Origin: Symsagittifera roscoffensis
Lineage: Eukaryota; Xenacoelomorpha; Acoela; Convolutidae
Assembly: GCF_963678635.1 (NCBI RefSeq)
Contig: NC_087062.1
Span: 80,413,200 to 80,477,199 of the forward strand
Reading direction: 5' to 3'
Length of the DNA: 64,000 bases
The notes under the pieces are model-generated. The model saw only the letters and a program-made list of their open reading frames with translations. It was not told where the DNA came from and ran no database searches. Shown here in pieces: positions 1 to 12,954 of the stretch (position 1 is the first letter of the stretch; the number at the start of each line of letters is the position of its first letter). The translations under genes were made by a program, and so were the position numbers.

Positions 1-46
1 AGAAAAAATCGAAAATAAAGAAAAAGTGTAAGTAGAATAACATCGA

Positions 47-125
47 AATGGGGGGACGCCCCCCTTACCTCAGGGATTCGGCCCCTTGCCGACCCAAAAT
101 GTCCCCCTTTGTACTATTTTGAGAT
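47..125 (+). repeat. Fragment of MITE family M1
   Basis: The stretch with 'cctcagggattcgg' and 'gccgacccaaaatg' matches part of the repeat found more completely at 12955-13399, 17025-17449, 32030-32300 and, inverted, at 59839-60271. Only an internal piece is present here and neither terminal CAGGGGCGGAT is visible. Confidence 0.55.
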
Positions 126-149
126 ATCTTTCAAGTTTGTTTTTCTTTT

Positions 150-1150
150 AAAAAGATTGATGAAAGTGCCACACAAAAGAATACTCATAACAAGGCACAA
201 AATTTAAAAACCCGTCTGCTGTAGATGGTAATAAAAAAAAATTTGGTAGAAAAAAAGATGATAGTGTTATGGGTTTTTATTACTTACTCCGCCCAAAGTC
301 AATAATTCACCAAATTGAACCAAAACTAATTTGCTTAAATTTAGTCTCATAGATTCAAAACTCAGCTCAAAATATTTAGTTTAAAATTTGAAGCAGATTT
401 TCAATTCCGGCCAAAATATAGATTGTAATCAACAATTGCTGAGTTTTTTTTACGGATCTCAATAGTCAGAAAAAATTGACCACCCTCATATCTGCTTGAA
501 ATGTGGCTTTGATGGAAATTGGCCTGACAGAAAACTGAACTCATCGTTACCCAATCAATTAGTGTTTTGTTCACTGCTCTATACTTTGACTTAAAAATTC
601 AAACCTTGGGCTGATGATTAAACAAAGTTGATCGGATCAGGGTAAAGCCCTGACCGTTCCGACTGCCCCTGAACTGGCATCGAATAAATTTTGTCGATTA
701 AGTTTTGATATTATAAATTCTGTAAACTATAAACTAGTAACAATTGTAAGACGCTAAAATTTGAGACGATTTTTTTTAGCAATAAGGTTGTCTCAATTCA
801 GTTTGGAAAATTTATGAGTGCGGATAAATTGCCACGCATTAGTAAATTCCGTTTTGACGCTATCGAGAAATATTTAAGCAAAAATGCCAACTGCATTTTA
901 GTCTAGTGCAAGCACATTCGCCAGGCAATTCAACGTTTTCCTCATCGAAACACAAACTTTACAAAAAAAGTTGAAAAAACTGGTCTGAATACAAAGAAGA
1001 CATCTCTTATCAGGGCAAAACCCCGAACCTTCTGAATTCCATATTTCGCCTGGAATAGTTTTTGGTTGATGAAATACTTTCGAATAATGAAATTTAGGCT
1101 GATAATATCAAACTTGAAGTGTTAAAGTTAGAGTCGTGTATGGCCTCATG
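150..1150 (-). repeat. Repeat family F1, copy I
   Basis: A diverged copy of the sequence seen again at 1155-2760 (opposite strand), 4190-5785 and 5785-6960. Markers shared with the other copies include 'gatggaaattggcctga', 'gttcactgctctat' and 'ggataaattgccacgca'. At 621-664 it carries, on the minus strand, AGTCGGAAC followed by a CAGGG/CCCTG-type hairpin and an end in TTTGTT. Those are the same end features as the H1 elements further along. No intact ORF; the short ORFs in all copies carry different breaks, so they are not coding. Confidence 0.7.
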
Positions 1151-1154
1151 TCGA

Positions 1155-4100
1155 TTTGAGAAGACTTGGTGGGGCAAAATAGTTCGCTATGTGTAACTAA
1201 TATCAGTTACATTTTCAGCATCAAATTACAAAACGAGCTCTTTAGCTGAACGCGTGGCAGTTAAAAAACATTGGTGTGCAATTTCAGCATGGCGCTCAAA
1301 GATCCAGGGATCGATCTGCCGAGGTCTGTATAAAAAAACAAGCTGAGCATAAATTTTCCTCACTTTTTTTGAAAGTCGAAGAAAAAAAACAACTCAAGAA
1401 TATATATTACTCACTTCGTTCGACGAAACCCAGAACAAAAGACTCATTTTATGGAATCACCTCAAAATTTAGTTGTTTCTTATTTTTCCTTCTCGACAAC
1501 TTATATGAATTTCTAAGTAAATTATCTTGAGCCTGACAGGGAAACCACGGAGCCTAAGGAGAATCATTGTAATAGAGCTTTTTGAGAGTTCTTTTTTTTT
1601 TGCAATTATCTATTGAGCATTTTAGATAAAAGGATATGAGGCCCACATTAATTTTTCCGTCCAAAATCAATCCCCAATGAATCACCCTGCCAAATTGTTT
1701 CAAATTGAAATGAGGCCTGCTAATTGGTCTCATTGATTCTATACACGCCTCAAAGTTTAACACAGTTTGATATTATCAGCCTAAAAACCATTGTTTGTCA
1801 TTATTTCATTAAACAAAAACTATTCCAAGCCAAAAATGGGATTCAGAAAATTTGGGGATTTGCCCTGCTAAGCGATGTTTTATTTGTATTCCGACCAGAT
1901 TTACAATTTTCTTTACAGCGTATGTGTTTCGATGACGAAATCAGTGGATTGCTTGGCGAGTGTGCTTACACTAGATTTAAATGCAAAAGGCATACTTGCT
2001 CAATTAAAACTTGATAGCGTCAATACGGAAACTGCTGATGCGTGGCAATTTATCCGCACTCCTTGTTATCCAAACTGAATTTTGGCAAACTAATAGGTAA
2101 AAACTTTTTAGCGTTTTTTATTTGATACTAGTTGATAGTTTACAGATTTCATAGTTTGTCAAAACGTGTTCAATAAAAATTATTCAATACCAGTTCAGGG
2201 ACAGTCGGAACGATCAGGGCTCTACCCTGATCCGAGCAACTTTGTTCAATTATTCCGCTCAAGGTTTGTAATTTTTAGTCAAAAAATAGAGCAGTGAACA
2301 GAACACTAATTGATTGAAAAATAATGAATTCACTTTTTCATCAGGCCAATTTCCATCAAGGCTGCATTTCAAGGAGATATGAGAGTGGTCAATTTTTTCT
2401 GATTGTTGCAATCCGTAAAAACAAACCTGCAACTTGTTTGAAATAAACTTGATTGAACTATTTTTCGGCCAATCATTCTGATTTAGAATTCTGCTCAAAA
2501 TATTCAACAAAATATTTTGAGCTGATTTTTGAATCTGGTTGGCTAATTGTTAGCATTTTAGTTTTGATTCAAAATGATAAATGAATGATTTTGGGCGGAG
2601 TCTGTAAAAAAAACCATATAATTATCATATTTTATACCAAAAATTTTTTGGATTGAGTAATATTTTTGTGGCATTTTCATCAATCTTTTTAAACGAAAGA
2701 TAATCGTGAAAAGAACAGTTTCAATTTGTGAAACAGTCATTACCATTTTTATTGTGGCCTAGAAAGGCCAGTCTAAAAAATCACGCCGATCATAAACATT
2801 CCTCACCTTTTCCGAAGCAAAAAAAAAACACCCAGCGAAAATATAGAAATGTTATAAAAAATATCAAGCTAAATTTTAACGTTTTTTGTTTTAGGCATTG
2901 ATCTGTTTTTTTCTTGGTTCAGAAACAAACAGTTTCTGGAAAGAAATAACCAGAAATCAGTTCACTGCTCACCCGCAAGGAGAGAGACATGCTTCGACTA
3001 ATCACAGTAGCCGTAGTAATACAATGCAAATTAACACGTGTTATAACAAGTTTTGCTTTGTATTAGATTGCTAAAACATTTCGAAATCATCAGATCATGT
3101 GGTCTAGCGCTGAGCACAAAAATCTAATCCATTTTAAGACAGAGGTCAAGCCAAACTAGAAATTTTTTTCTAGCTAGAACTAGCCTATACTGAGCTAACT
3201 TTCTATCAGAAATGAGATGAGAAAAAAAAATTTCAAAGAAAATCTCTGCTTTATTTAAACACCGTTTCATAAAGAACATCAGGCCAGAAATTTAGGTTAG
3301 ATATAGCATGTTCAGGTTTGAGACAAAAATATAAGTTTCGGTTTGGATAAATCCACAATTTAGTGTTTTTTTTTTCAAATATTCGGCGTGTTGAATATTT
3401 GTCGGATCGATCAAAGAAAACAAAAGATCAAAAAGAACTAAAAGGCTGCCCATGTTGCAGAACGCAATCTTAATTCACAAAATACTTATTTAAGCTTCAT
3501 AATGATTTGTCTAATGAAGTCTGTAGTGTATGTTGCTGCTTATGCATTATAAAATTTGGTTTAAAAGACCCTGACTGCTTTTGTTGTCCAGAAGTAAGAT
3601 TGAATACTTAATCGAAATTAATAAAATTGTCTCACCAAAAAATGTGACAAGAAACCTTGTTTCAAGTGGTCATCATTTATCTCCTGCTGTCACAAGCTTG
3701 CCTTAGTTTTATGCAAAATTTATTTGATCTTTTTCAAATAAAGCAGAGATTTTCTTTGAAATTTTTTTTCTCATCTCATTTCTGATCAAAAATTAGCTCA
3801 ATATAGGCTAGTTCTAGCTGGAAAAAGATTTCTGGTTTGGTTTGACCTCTGTCTTAAAATGGATTAGATTTTTGTGCTCACCGCTAGACCACATGATCTG
3901 ATACTTTCGAAATGTTTTAGCAATCTAATATAAAGCATAACTTGTTATAACACGTGTTAATTTGCTAACACACGTGTATTGCTACGGCTACTGTGATTAG
4001 TCGAAGCATGTCTCTCTCGTTGCGGGTGAGCAGTGAACTGCATTCTGGTTATTTCTTTCCAGAAACTGTTTGTTTCTGAACTAAGAAAAAAAAAACAGAT

Positions 4101-5785
4101 CAATGCCTAACACAAAATACGTTAAAAGTGGGTGTTTTTTTTTGCTTCGGAAAAGGTGAGGAATGTTTATGCTCGGCCTGATTTTTTAAGACTAGCTTTT
4201 CTGGGACGCAATCAAAACGGTAATGATTGTTTCACAAAATTGAAACTGTTATTTTCACGATTATCTTTTGCTGAAAAAGATTGATAAAAGTGCCACAAAA
4301 ATATTACTCAATCCAGAAAATTTTTGGTATAAAATATGATAGTTTTATGGTTTTTCTACAGACTCCGCCCAAAATCATTAATTTATCATATTGAAGCAAA
4401 ACTAAATTGCTAACACTTAGCCAACCAGATCCAAAAATCAGCTCAAAAAATTTTCTTCAAAATTTTAAGCAGAATTCTAAATCGAAATGGTTGGCCAAAA
4501 AATAGTTCAATCAAGTTTATTTCAATAAATTGCTGGGTTGTTTCACGGGTAGAAAGAATGAAAAAAATTGACCACTCTCATATCTCCTTGAAAGGTAGCC
4601 TTGATGGAAATTGGCCTGATGAAAAAGTGAATTCATTATTTTTCAATCAAATAGTGTTCTGTTCACTGCTCTATACTTTGACTAAATATTACAAACCTTG
4701 AGTAAAATAATTGAATAAAGTTGCTCGAACTGAGCCCTGATCGTTCGGACTGTCCCTGAACTGGTATTGAATAAATTTTTGTTTTGATAAACTATGAAAT
4801 CTGTAAACTATCAACTAGAATCAAATGTAAAACGCTAAAAAGTTTTTACCTATTAGTTTGACAAAAATCAGTTTTGATAACCAGGAGTGCGGATAATTTG
4901 CCACGCATCAGCAGTTTCCGTATTGACGCTATCAAGTTTTAATTAGGCAAGTATGCCTTTTGCATTTAATCTAGTGTAAGCACACTCGCCAAGCAATCCA
5001 CTGATTCCGCTGTAAAGAAAATTGTAAACCTGGTCGGAATAAAAATAAAACATCGCTTAGCAGGGCAAATCGCCAAATTTTCTGAATCCCATTTTTGGCT
5101 TGGAATAGTTTTTGTTTAATGAAATAATGACAAACATTGGTTTTTAGGCTGATAATATCAAACTGTGTTAAAAATTGAGGCGTGTATAGAATCAATGAGA
5201 CCAGTTAGCAGGCCTCATTTCAATTTAAAACAATTTGGCAGGGTGTTTCATTGGGGTTTGGATTTGGACAGAAAAATTGATGTGGGCCTCATATCCTTTT
5301 ACTCTAATCTAAAATGCTCAATAGATAATTGCAAAAAAAATTGAACTCTCAAAAAACTCTATTACAATGATTCTCCTTAGGCTCCGTGGTTTCCCTGTCA
5401 GGCTCAAGATAATTTACTTAGACATTCATATAAGTTGTCGAGAAGGAAAAATAAGAAACAACTAAATTTTGAGGTGATTCCATAAAATGAGTCTTTTGTT
5501 CCGGGTTTCGTCGAAAGAAGTGAGTAATATATATTCTTGAGTTGTTTTTTTTTGCTTCGACTTTCAAAAAAAGTGAGGAATGTTTATGCTCAGCTTGTTT
5601 TTTTATACAGACCTCGGTAGATCGATCCCTGGATCTTCGAGTTCCATGCTGAAATTGCACACCAATGTTTTTAACTGACACGCGTTCAGCTAAAGAGCTC
5701 GTTTTGTAATTTGATGCTGAAAATGTAGCTGATATTAGTTACATATAGCGAACTATTTTGCCCTTCCAAGTCTTCTCAAATTTTG
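1155..5785. repeat. ~4.6-kb foldback of F1 (arms 1155-3258 and 3737-5785)
   Basis: Left and right arms are reverse complements over about 2.05-2.1 kb. Examples are 'gagaagacttgg' near 1157 against 'ccaagtcttctc' near 5766, 'gaggtctgtataaaaaaac' near 1320 against its complement near 5600, and 'aacacgtgttataacaag' near 3034 against its complement near 3938. Small indels and substitutions separate the arms, so this is not a fresh palindrome or a simple assembly mirror. The spacer (3259-3736, ~480 bp) is unique relative to the arms but resembles 7340-7800 in inverse. Each arm carries a hairpin terminus (2201-2247 on plus; 4714-4752 on minus, degraded). No transposase ORF is visible. It could be a foldback transposon or a head-to-head insertion of two F1 copies. 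Confidence 0.8.
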
Positions 5786-6960
5786 TTCGAAATTTTAAGC
5801 AGAATTCTAAATCAAAAATAGTTCAATCAAGTTTATTTCAATAAATTGCTGGGTTGTTTTTACGGGTAGCAACAATCAGAAAAAATTGACCACTCTCATA
5901 TCTCCTTGAAATGCAGCCTTGATGGAAATTGGCCTGATGAAAAAGTGAATTCATTTTTTTTTCAATCAATTAGTGTTCTGTTCACTGCTCTATTTTTTGA
6001 CTAAAAATTACAAACCTTGAGCGGAATAATTGAACAAAGTTGCTCGGATCAGGGTAGAGCCCTGATCGTTCCGACTGTCCCTGAACTGGTATTGAATAAT
6101 TTTTATTGAACACGTTTTGACAAACTATGAAATCTGTAAACTATCAACTAGTATCAAATAAAAAACGCTAAAAAGTTTTTACCTATTAGTTTGCCAAAAT
6201 TCAGTTTGGATAACAAGGAGTGCGGATAAATTGCCACGCATCAGCAGTTTCCGTATTGACGCTATCAAGTTTTAATTGAGCAAGTATGCCTTTTGCATTT
6301 AAATCTAGTGTAAGCGCACTCGCCAAGCAATCCACTGATTTTGTCATTGAAACACATACGCTGTAAAAAAAATTGTAAACCTGGTCGGAATACAAATAAG
6401 ACATCTCTTAGCAGGGCAAATCCCCGAATTTTCTGAAATCCCATTTTTGGCCTGGAATAATGACAAACAATGGTTCTTAGGCTGATAATATCAAACTGTG
6501 TTAAAATTTGAGGCGTGTATAGAGTCGATGAGACCAATTAGCCGGCCTCATTTTATTATAAAACGATTTGGTAGGGTGAAATAGTTAGCTATGCGTAATT
6601 ATTACCAGTTAAAATTTCAGCATCACAGTATAAAACGAGCAGTTTATTCGAACGCATGCCAGTTTGAGCGTAGCACACCAAATACGGGGATCGATCTACC
6701 AAGTTCTGAATGAAAAAAAACCAGGCCGAGCATAAACATTCATTACTTTTTCGAAAGTAATGAAAAAAAACACCCAAAAAATACATATTACTCACTGCCT
6801 TTGACGAAACCCGGAAAAAACTCTTTTTATGGAATCACCTCAAACTTCAATTGTTTGTTAATTTCCATCCCCGACAACTTATATGAAGTACTGAGTAATA
6901 TATTTTGTGCATGATAGGAAAACCACGGAGCTTAAAGAAGATCTTTTTAATTGAGTTTTT
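5785..6960 (-). repeat. Repeat family F1, copy IV (truncated)
   Basis: Runs in the same direction as the right arm of the foldback and repeats 4465-5370 almost base for base, including the hairpin terminus at 6032-6077 (GTTCCGACT side plus ATCAGGG/CCCTGAT). It joins the right arm abruptly at ~5785, where 'cttctcaaatttt' runs into the middle of the repeat, so one copy was truncated or recombined. The translated ORFs here match those in the other copies only as repeat translations. Confidence 0.75.
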
Positions 6961-7069
6961 GAGAGTTATTGAGCATTGTAGATAAAAGGATATGCGGCCA
7001 ACATTAATTTTTCCGTTCAAATTCAATCACCAATAAATCAGTACAAAAAGCAAGCACATGTGAAATAAC

Positions 7070-8998
7070 AGGGGCATTCAACGGTAAAAAAAATTTAAGA
7101 GTGCCGAAAATTGAAAAAAAAACTTTCTAAATCTTCAATTATCTTTTTGTCAGATGACAGAAAAAGAATTCCAAAATTCTGGAGCTTTTGGTTCCTAAGA
7201 TCGTTCAACCCTAACAGAGGCTCTCTCCTTTTTAGTGTTTTTCCCTAGTTTTTCGCTCACAGTTACAATTTCTACAAATTAGCAACTCCCATTACGAGGC
7301 CAAACTGTGCACTGGATAGGCGCACAATTTTGTGTCTGTGTGTTCCTGGATTCCAGAGACAAGTCTTTAAATATGTTAAAATTTTGTCGGAACGATCAAA
7401 GGAAATGAAAGAACAAAGAAGAACAAAGGGAGCGTCCTTGTTGCGGAATCCGCTTACAATGCACAAAATGCACAGTTTGGCCTCGTAATGCCATGCCAAG
7501 TAATATCAGTTGAAAAATCTAATTTGATTGAAATCAAGTAATTGAAGGTCTCGGTGGTCAAAAAATTTCGGGTCAAAATCAGGTTTCGTGCCACATTTTT
7601 TTCCCGACAAGTTCGATTAAGTAATAGCCCTACTTCTGTACATCAAAAGCAGTGATGGTCTTTTAAACCAAAATTTTTAATGCATAATCAGCAACATGTA
7701 CTACAGACTTCATTACACAAATCTTTACGAGGCTAAACTGTGTTTTTTTGTGAATTAAGAACGTATTCTCGAACAAGGATACTCTTTTTGTTTGGTTGTT
7801 TTCTTGTGAAAAAAATCGCCAATTTGGAATTGAAAATTGAAGAAATGGGCAAACAAAGAGCAAGCGCGCAAAAATAAGCCCAAATTGATCTAATTTGCAT
7901 TTTTCAAACGCCCATAACAAAACCTCAAAATTTTTTCAGATCTTGTTTTAGTCTTCAAAAGATAGAAAATACAAAGTTATGTTATTTCAGGCAAAACAAA
8001 CTGTCAGACAGTTGACTAAAAAATTTCACTACCAAGTAAAGTTAGTTACAATGCAAAACAAAGAGAGACTGGGAATATACTTTTGAATTGTCAACAGTGC
8101 AAAAGAAGATTAAATTTCAATCACTGGTCAGGACTTTGGATGGTAAGCTTACACATTTAACGTAAAAACATCAAGTACAACCCGTACCCAATTGCGAAAC
8201 CCATTGAAACCCCATATTACCAACCTTCACTAATTTTTCGAGCTTCAACCGTTTAAAATTGGAAGGAATTTTGTATTCCGGGGTCTTTTAGTTTCTTTTT
8301 GTTTTCCACGCAAAGTCAGGTACCACAAGTAGTAAAGTAATTATCGGAAGGCTTCGATTAGTGTATAATATTGAAGCCTTTTTAGTCGTGATTTGATAAA
8401 AGTTTATCAACTTTAAAGTTTGAATATAAATTGGAATGAATTTAAAAATGAATTAAATATAATTCAAAGCAGATTTTAAAATTTTCAGTAATTTTTCTCA
8501 GTCTCGAGAAAAACACTTTAAACTTTCGATTTCTGGTCTTAAATTGATCGCGAGCAGGCTTATTTTGTTTTCATGCAAAAGAAATTAACACAAGTGATCA
8601 TAGGAATGTTTGGAGTGATAGATCATATTAAAGCCTCTCCAGTCCTGATTCGAACGAAAGCTAAAAAATTTCAAAAAGTTGTCCCACTGTTGAGGAAAAT
8701 TGCTTTAAAAGTTTTGAGTTTCAGCACAATTTTGTAAAAAGAGTGAGCAGGCTCATTATAGAAGTATGGCCAGCTGAATTTTAGTTTAACTCTTGTAAAA
8801 TTGTTTTTTTTTACAAGAGATTTTGATTAAAAAAATCTTTTCCGACAAAAATATTATCAATATGCCAAATTCTTTGTGACAGTTGAATATGCTTAGGTTT
8901 TATGTTTTTGTCAGACCATATTATCTCGCTACATATAAAATAAATTACTCTAATTTGAAAAAAGAACCTCAAATGTTTCTTTGAAAATATGATTGGAA
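7070..8998. other. Repeat debris with a 22-bp perfect inverted repeat
   Basis: No gene is visible. The arms CATTACGAGGCC...TGTGCA at 7290-7311 and its exact complement at 7469-7490 are 22 bp each and flank a 157-bp loop. The part around 7340-7800 resembles, inverted, the spacer of the foldback at 3400-3620 ('cttttaaaccaaa' and 'gacttcatta' blocks). 'gttttccacgcaaa' near 8303 reappears inverted near 24372. I see old non-autonomous transposon pieces and nothing coding. Confidence 0.5.
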
Positions 8999-9037
8999 CA
9001 ATCTGTGCTACTTGCACAGCAACCCGCCATCCTTGTT
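8999..9037 (+). repeat. H2-type hairpin terminus
   Basis: CTGTGC (9003-9008) and GCACAG (9014-9019) form a 6-bp stem with a 5-nt loop, followed 12-18 nt later by CCTTGTT. The same arrangement occurs at 24853-24887 (plus) and 23846-23880 (minus). It resembles the H1 terminus (hairpin, short spacer, CTTGTT) in layout but not in stem sequence. Confidence 0.5.
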
Positions 9038-9594
9038 ATCTTTTGCGCGCATATTGCTTTTACCAGACCCCGCTCGAGCGAGAGAACGAAACAAGACTGC
9101 CGCTAAAAAAATTGACGTTTTCTGCTAAACGGCTCAAAATTGACCTTTTTGTAACTTAGTTAGGTGACCGCTCGACAAGTATAAAATATTGAAAAAATGA
9201 AAACTTATTGACTAGCGTAACTTTGATAGCTTTATTCCTCAACAAAAAGTAGATATAAGTGGAAAACAACCATGAAAATCTACTCAAAGTGAAAGTTGCA
9301 TTTCTGAGAATTGAAAAACGAACAATTAAAAAATCGAGCAATCGACAATCAAATGAAATTCTTCATAACATGAATGAATCATGATCAGTCACACCCTACT
9401 TGTGATGTACTTGTGATCAGACACACACACTTGTCTCCGATCACTTTATTGTGTATAATATTTTATAGCAAACTTACAGTTTTGTGTTTCGATTTTTATT
9501 ATAATCAATAATATTTTCAATTTTGAATCTTCAATGCCAGTTGGGCTTCATGCCAGTTAATACACCACCGTTTTGTCATATTACTAGAATCTGA

Positions 9595-9975
9595 TTAGTT
9601 GAACTGAATATCAGCAAAAAATACTTGCGCTCTCACTAAAAATAGAAGCTTGCTTACCATTTTGATATTTTCGGGCCGTATATTAGAAAAGACTCAAAAA
9701 TACCAAAACACGAAAATTTTTTGACAATTTCGAAACCAAGTATAAAATTTCAGAAGTGCGATATGATATAGGTAAGACCAATTAGCTTAAACACTGTTAA
9801 TAAAGATTTTACAGCGAACAATAACTTGTCAAAAACTCTTATTGTGAATGTCAACATTTTTCAAAATTTCAAAAAGCATCTGGTACATTCAAAGTTTTTA
9901 ACTATTAATTTCAAACTTACCACATACTCCAAAAATTGTAAACACAATAGCCAAACAGCCGAGTATCTTTTTCAT
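9595..9975 (-). CDS. Possible small secreted peptide gene (two exons)
   Basis: On the minus strand an ATG at 9975-9973 opens 18 codons that read as a signal peptide: Lys-Lys near the start, then a hydrophobic run ending in Phe-Gly-Val-Cys. It stops at a perfect donor G|GTAAGT (exon 9975-9921, phase 1). About 220 bp on, an AG acceptor near 9695 gives an in-frame exon that carries the frame on for roughly 30 codons to a stop, or to a second donor ATG|GTAAGC near 9660. The product would be a peptide of about 50 residues. Splice-phase agreement and the signal-like start are what I can see. No family is recognised, there is no homologous copy, and the second exon is weak. Confidence 0.25.
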
Positions 9976-11390
9976 TTGGACTAAATAAACAAGATCTTCA
10001 AAGGTTGTATAAATAACTGAAAATGGTTTTCATCTTTTGTTCACAGCCCTGTATTTCTTTTGTGAATTTGACAGTTAATGTCTGTATTGATTTTATGGCA
10101 ATTTTTGTAAAAGCAGACGTCTGTTATCACGGCAGTTTTTTAAATTAAATTTACAACACCTCACACTCCATTATAGAGCCACAATTACCAAATATTATGA
10201 TCATAAAAGTACATCTGAATCTTGCTGCAACACAAATAAGAAAACCGAGGCCACAAAATTAACCATACTGCCTTGTTAAATACATTCTTCCCAGTTCAAC
10301 AGAGCTAGTCGAAAACTGAATGGCCTATTTTAAGCTGATGTTTCAGATTTTGATGTTTACTTCCGAAAAGATATCATAAACATTTCCGGCTTTTGAATAT
10401 ATTTGCGATTGATTTATTGCGATAAACTGAATACTGCCAAAAAAATTGCTATTTTGTTGCTTCATTCACAATGACATGTTTCTTACCATTCATCATTGAG
10501 TATGCTTATAATAGCCAAGAGCGACTAAATTTTTGTCCTTCCCCACCACAAAAGCTTTTCAGGGATGGGAGTGGAGGGGACTTTGGGTGGAGTTTAAAAC
10601 GGGTTAAAAATGGGATATTTGGCCAATAAGAGTAGAGTATTTAACACGAAGGTTGATCGTAACTTGACCTATTTATGAAAATTAGTGATGATGTTAATTT
10701 GAACCAACAAGGCTGCTTGTTCAAACCAGGTCTCAGTACAGAACGTTCCGGCAGCCCTTCAAGTTTTTTTTCGACCACCAAAGCGGAAGGAAATTTGGGT
10801 ACTGGCGTAATTTTTAGACAAAAAATTAGGTACGACAAATGAGCGTCAGATAGGTTTGAGTGATCACTTCAAAGCTTTTTAGTCATCATTCATAATTCAA
10901 TTGAAAGTTCTCAAAACGGTTTCCCAACTGCGCACAAAACGGTAGTTCATATTAAAACACCAATATGATTTTTACCTCCGTCGACATTCTCCTTCATGCA
11001 GAAAACAGAGGCTCTCTAACTTCAATAGTAACATGCAAATTATAACATCAATAGGTTTAGCTATTTTTTTTAGAATGAGTTGCCAATGGGCAAAGGTTTA
11101 GGCTTTATTTTCAGACTTTGCAGAAAATTTTTTCATAGTTCGAAATCACAGACCAAAACTTAGGGTTTTTGGACTGCGTAGCCAAATAGCATATTGAGAT
11201 CGTGTCCACAAAAGTTCCAGACGTACATACTGAGTACCGATGAACATTTGTTGCCTTTGTGGGAACTTGAGAAATTTTTTTTTACTTGCAACCGTTGGTA
11301 CTGACAAAATCCATTGCAACTCGCGGTGCCCTGAACCACCTTGCAAGTGTGTTAACTAATAAAAATATGTCCTAGGTTAACTATCTCTAG
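9976..11390. other. No recognisable gene or complete repeat
   Basis: AT-rich spacer. A degraded GTTCCG-type motif sits near 10740-10790 and may be an eroded H1/F1 terminus. The minus-strand ORFs at 10641-10838 and 11146-11346 have no recognisable domain, no splice context and no conserved copy. Confidence 0.4.
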
Positions 11391-11763
11391 TGAGTTATGT
11401 ACTAGTGACTTTACTCATAGAGTAATTTCAGATAGGGGACACCGTCTGCTCGTCACGCTATCTTATTTTGATAGATTCGTGCAACTTCTTAGTCTAATAC
11501 CGATCTTAATCTTATTCTTTTATCTCTTAGTCTCAATAGATCTAGAGTATACCGGTTTATGCGAGTTAGTTGCCAGAAGGAGAACAACTGTATTCTAAGT
11601 TTTATTCAATTTGTTCCGGTGCTGAAACTACAAGTAGTTTCAGCACTTACAAATAAGTGTTAATGTAAGAGATGGAATATGATTGGTTAGTTATAAACAT
11701 TTTATAGTGATATTATATCATAATTATAATTGGTCTATAAATGCTAGTTTAGAACTGGTTCCA
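11391..11763 (-). repeat. Solo LTR, antisense, with CTAG target duplication
   Basis: Reverse-complement relative of the 410-bp LTRs at 34913 and 53412. On the plus strand it begins TGAGTTA, carries the complement of the block with 'gcgtgacgagcagac', and ends GGTTCCA, so the element reads TG...CA on the minus strand. It is flanked by CTAG at 11387-11390 and CTAG at 11764-11767, a 4-bp target duplication as in the full element. No internal sequence remains, which fits LTR-LTR recombination. The hairpin at 11619-11646 is conserved with a compensatory base-pair change relative to the young LTR. Confidence 0.88.
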
Positions 11764-12479
11764 CTAGTTTCATTACATCACAACTTCCTTAAAAGAGAAT
11801 ACGGCCTTTTTTTTGGAATTTTTGGAATACCAAAAACTATACCAAGGTGCTGAGTACACTCCTTTTTTTATACACATACACAGGTGCGGATCTAGATTAA
11901 CCGCAAAAAACTTTCAAGAAAAATTAACTTTTTTGTTAGTTTTTGTGACAAAGCTTTTGAGAAAAAGGTCCAAAACTGCTGTTTTTATGTCCCTGTCGGC
12001 AGGTTTGTTACATTTTTTGGAGTATGTTTTCCCGTAGAAGCCTAGTGTCAAGATTTCTAATTTCAGAATTTCAGATCGAGTGTTGGATCCCCTGTAAAGA
12101 CAGTGATATTGTGGGAGAAAGAGTGCTCACGCGAGCTCTGGCCATAAGTCTACAACAACCTGACCGATTTTGGCTACAATAGTGATTGTTGATGGCATCA
12201 TCAACTTCTAACAGCAAAAAACATAAATTTGTTTTTGAAATTGTTATTGAAGCGACAATGAAACAAAGTTTCAACCAAGATCAACCAATTTGACGATAAA
12301 ACAAAAGTTTTTCTAGAACATAAAAAAAATGTGCAATATGCTGAGTATACTTTTCTTATCTTACACTCTTACACAATTACAGGGGGGGGGATAAGTTTTT
12401 GAGAAAAAGTCCAAAACTGCCAATTTTGAGTTTTTTAGAGGTTTGTTGAGATTTTTGTATTATAATTCCTTATTTAAGC

Positions 12480-12790
12480 ATACTGCCGCCATATGTTTGA
12501 TCATCAGCAGCATGAGAAAAACTGCAAGAGTACCCCTCAAAGCTCTCTCATCAGCAGCTTGAGAAATCCTGCAAGGCTACCTCCTTAATGCTCACCCATC
12601 AGCACCATAAGATATCCTGCAAGGGTACCCAATCAAGGCCCAATCCTCAACAGGATGAAAAACCCTGTAAAAGGTACGCCTTCAATGCTCACTCATCAGC
12701 TGCATCAGATATAGTGCAAGGGTACCCTCTCAAGGGTAACTCATTGAAAGCCACCTCTCAAGTGGAACCAATCAAGGGTCTCCCGAGGAT
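12480..12790 (+). repeat. Degenerate ~60-bp minisatellite
   Basis: About four to five imperfect units built on 'catcagcagcatgagaaa', 'cctgcaagggtaccc' and 'aatgctcac'. The ORF 12588-12842 is a read-through of this array and is not taken as a gene. The array lies in the part of unit A that has no counterpart in unit B. Confidence 0.6.
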
Positions 12791-12954
12791 GTTGATGATA
12801 AAAAAAGATTATCGCAAAAAAAAACTAAAAAATGACCATTGACTTTCTGGCGAAGTGACGATGAAATAAAAATCTCAACCGAGACCAAAAAATTTGACCT
12901 ACAAATTTTTGTAGTAGCTATCACGCGAAAAACCCCGCGTTTGAGCAGCAAAAA

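Noticed and set aside
1276-6795. Similar ORFs repeated in the F1 copies as a small gene family
   Set aside because: Frames and stops differ among copies, both strands give ORFs, and similarity continues unchanged outside the ORFs.
12588-12842. 84-codon ORF as a gene
   Set aside because: It reads through the ~60-bp minisatellite; the repeated residues come from the array, and unit B lacks the whole block.
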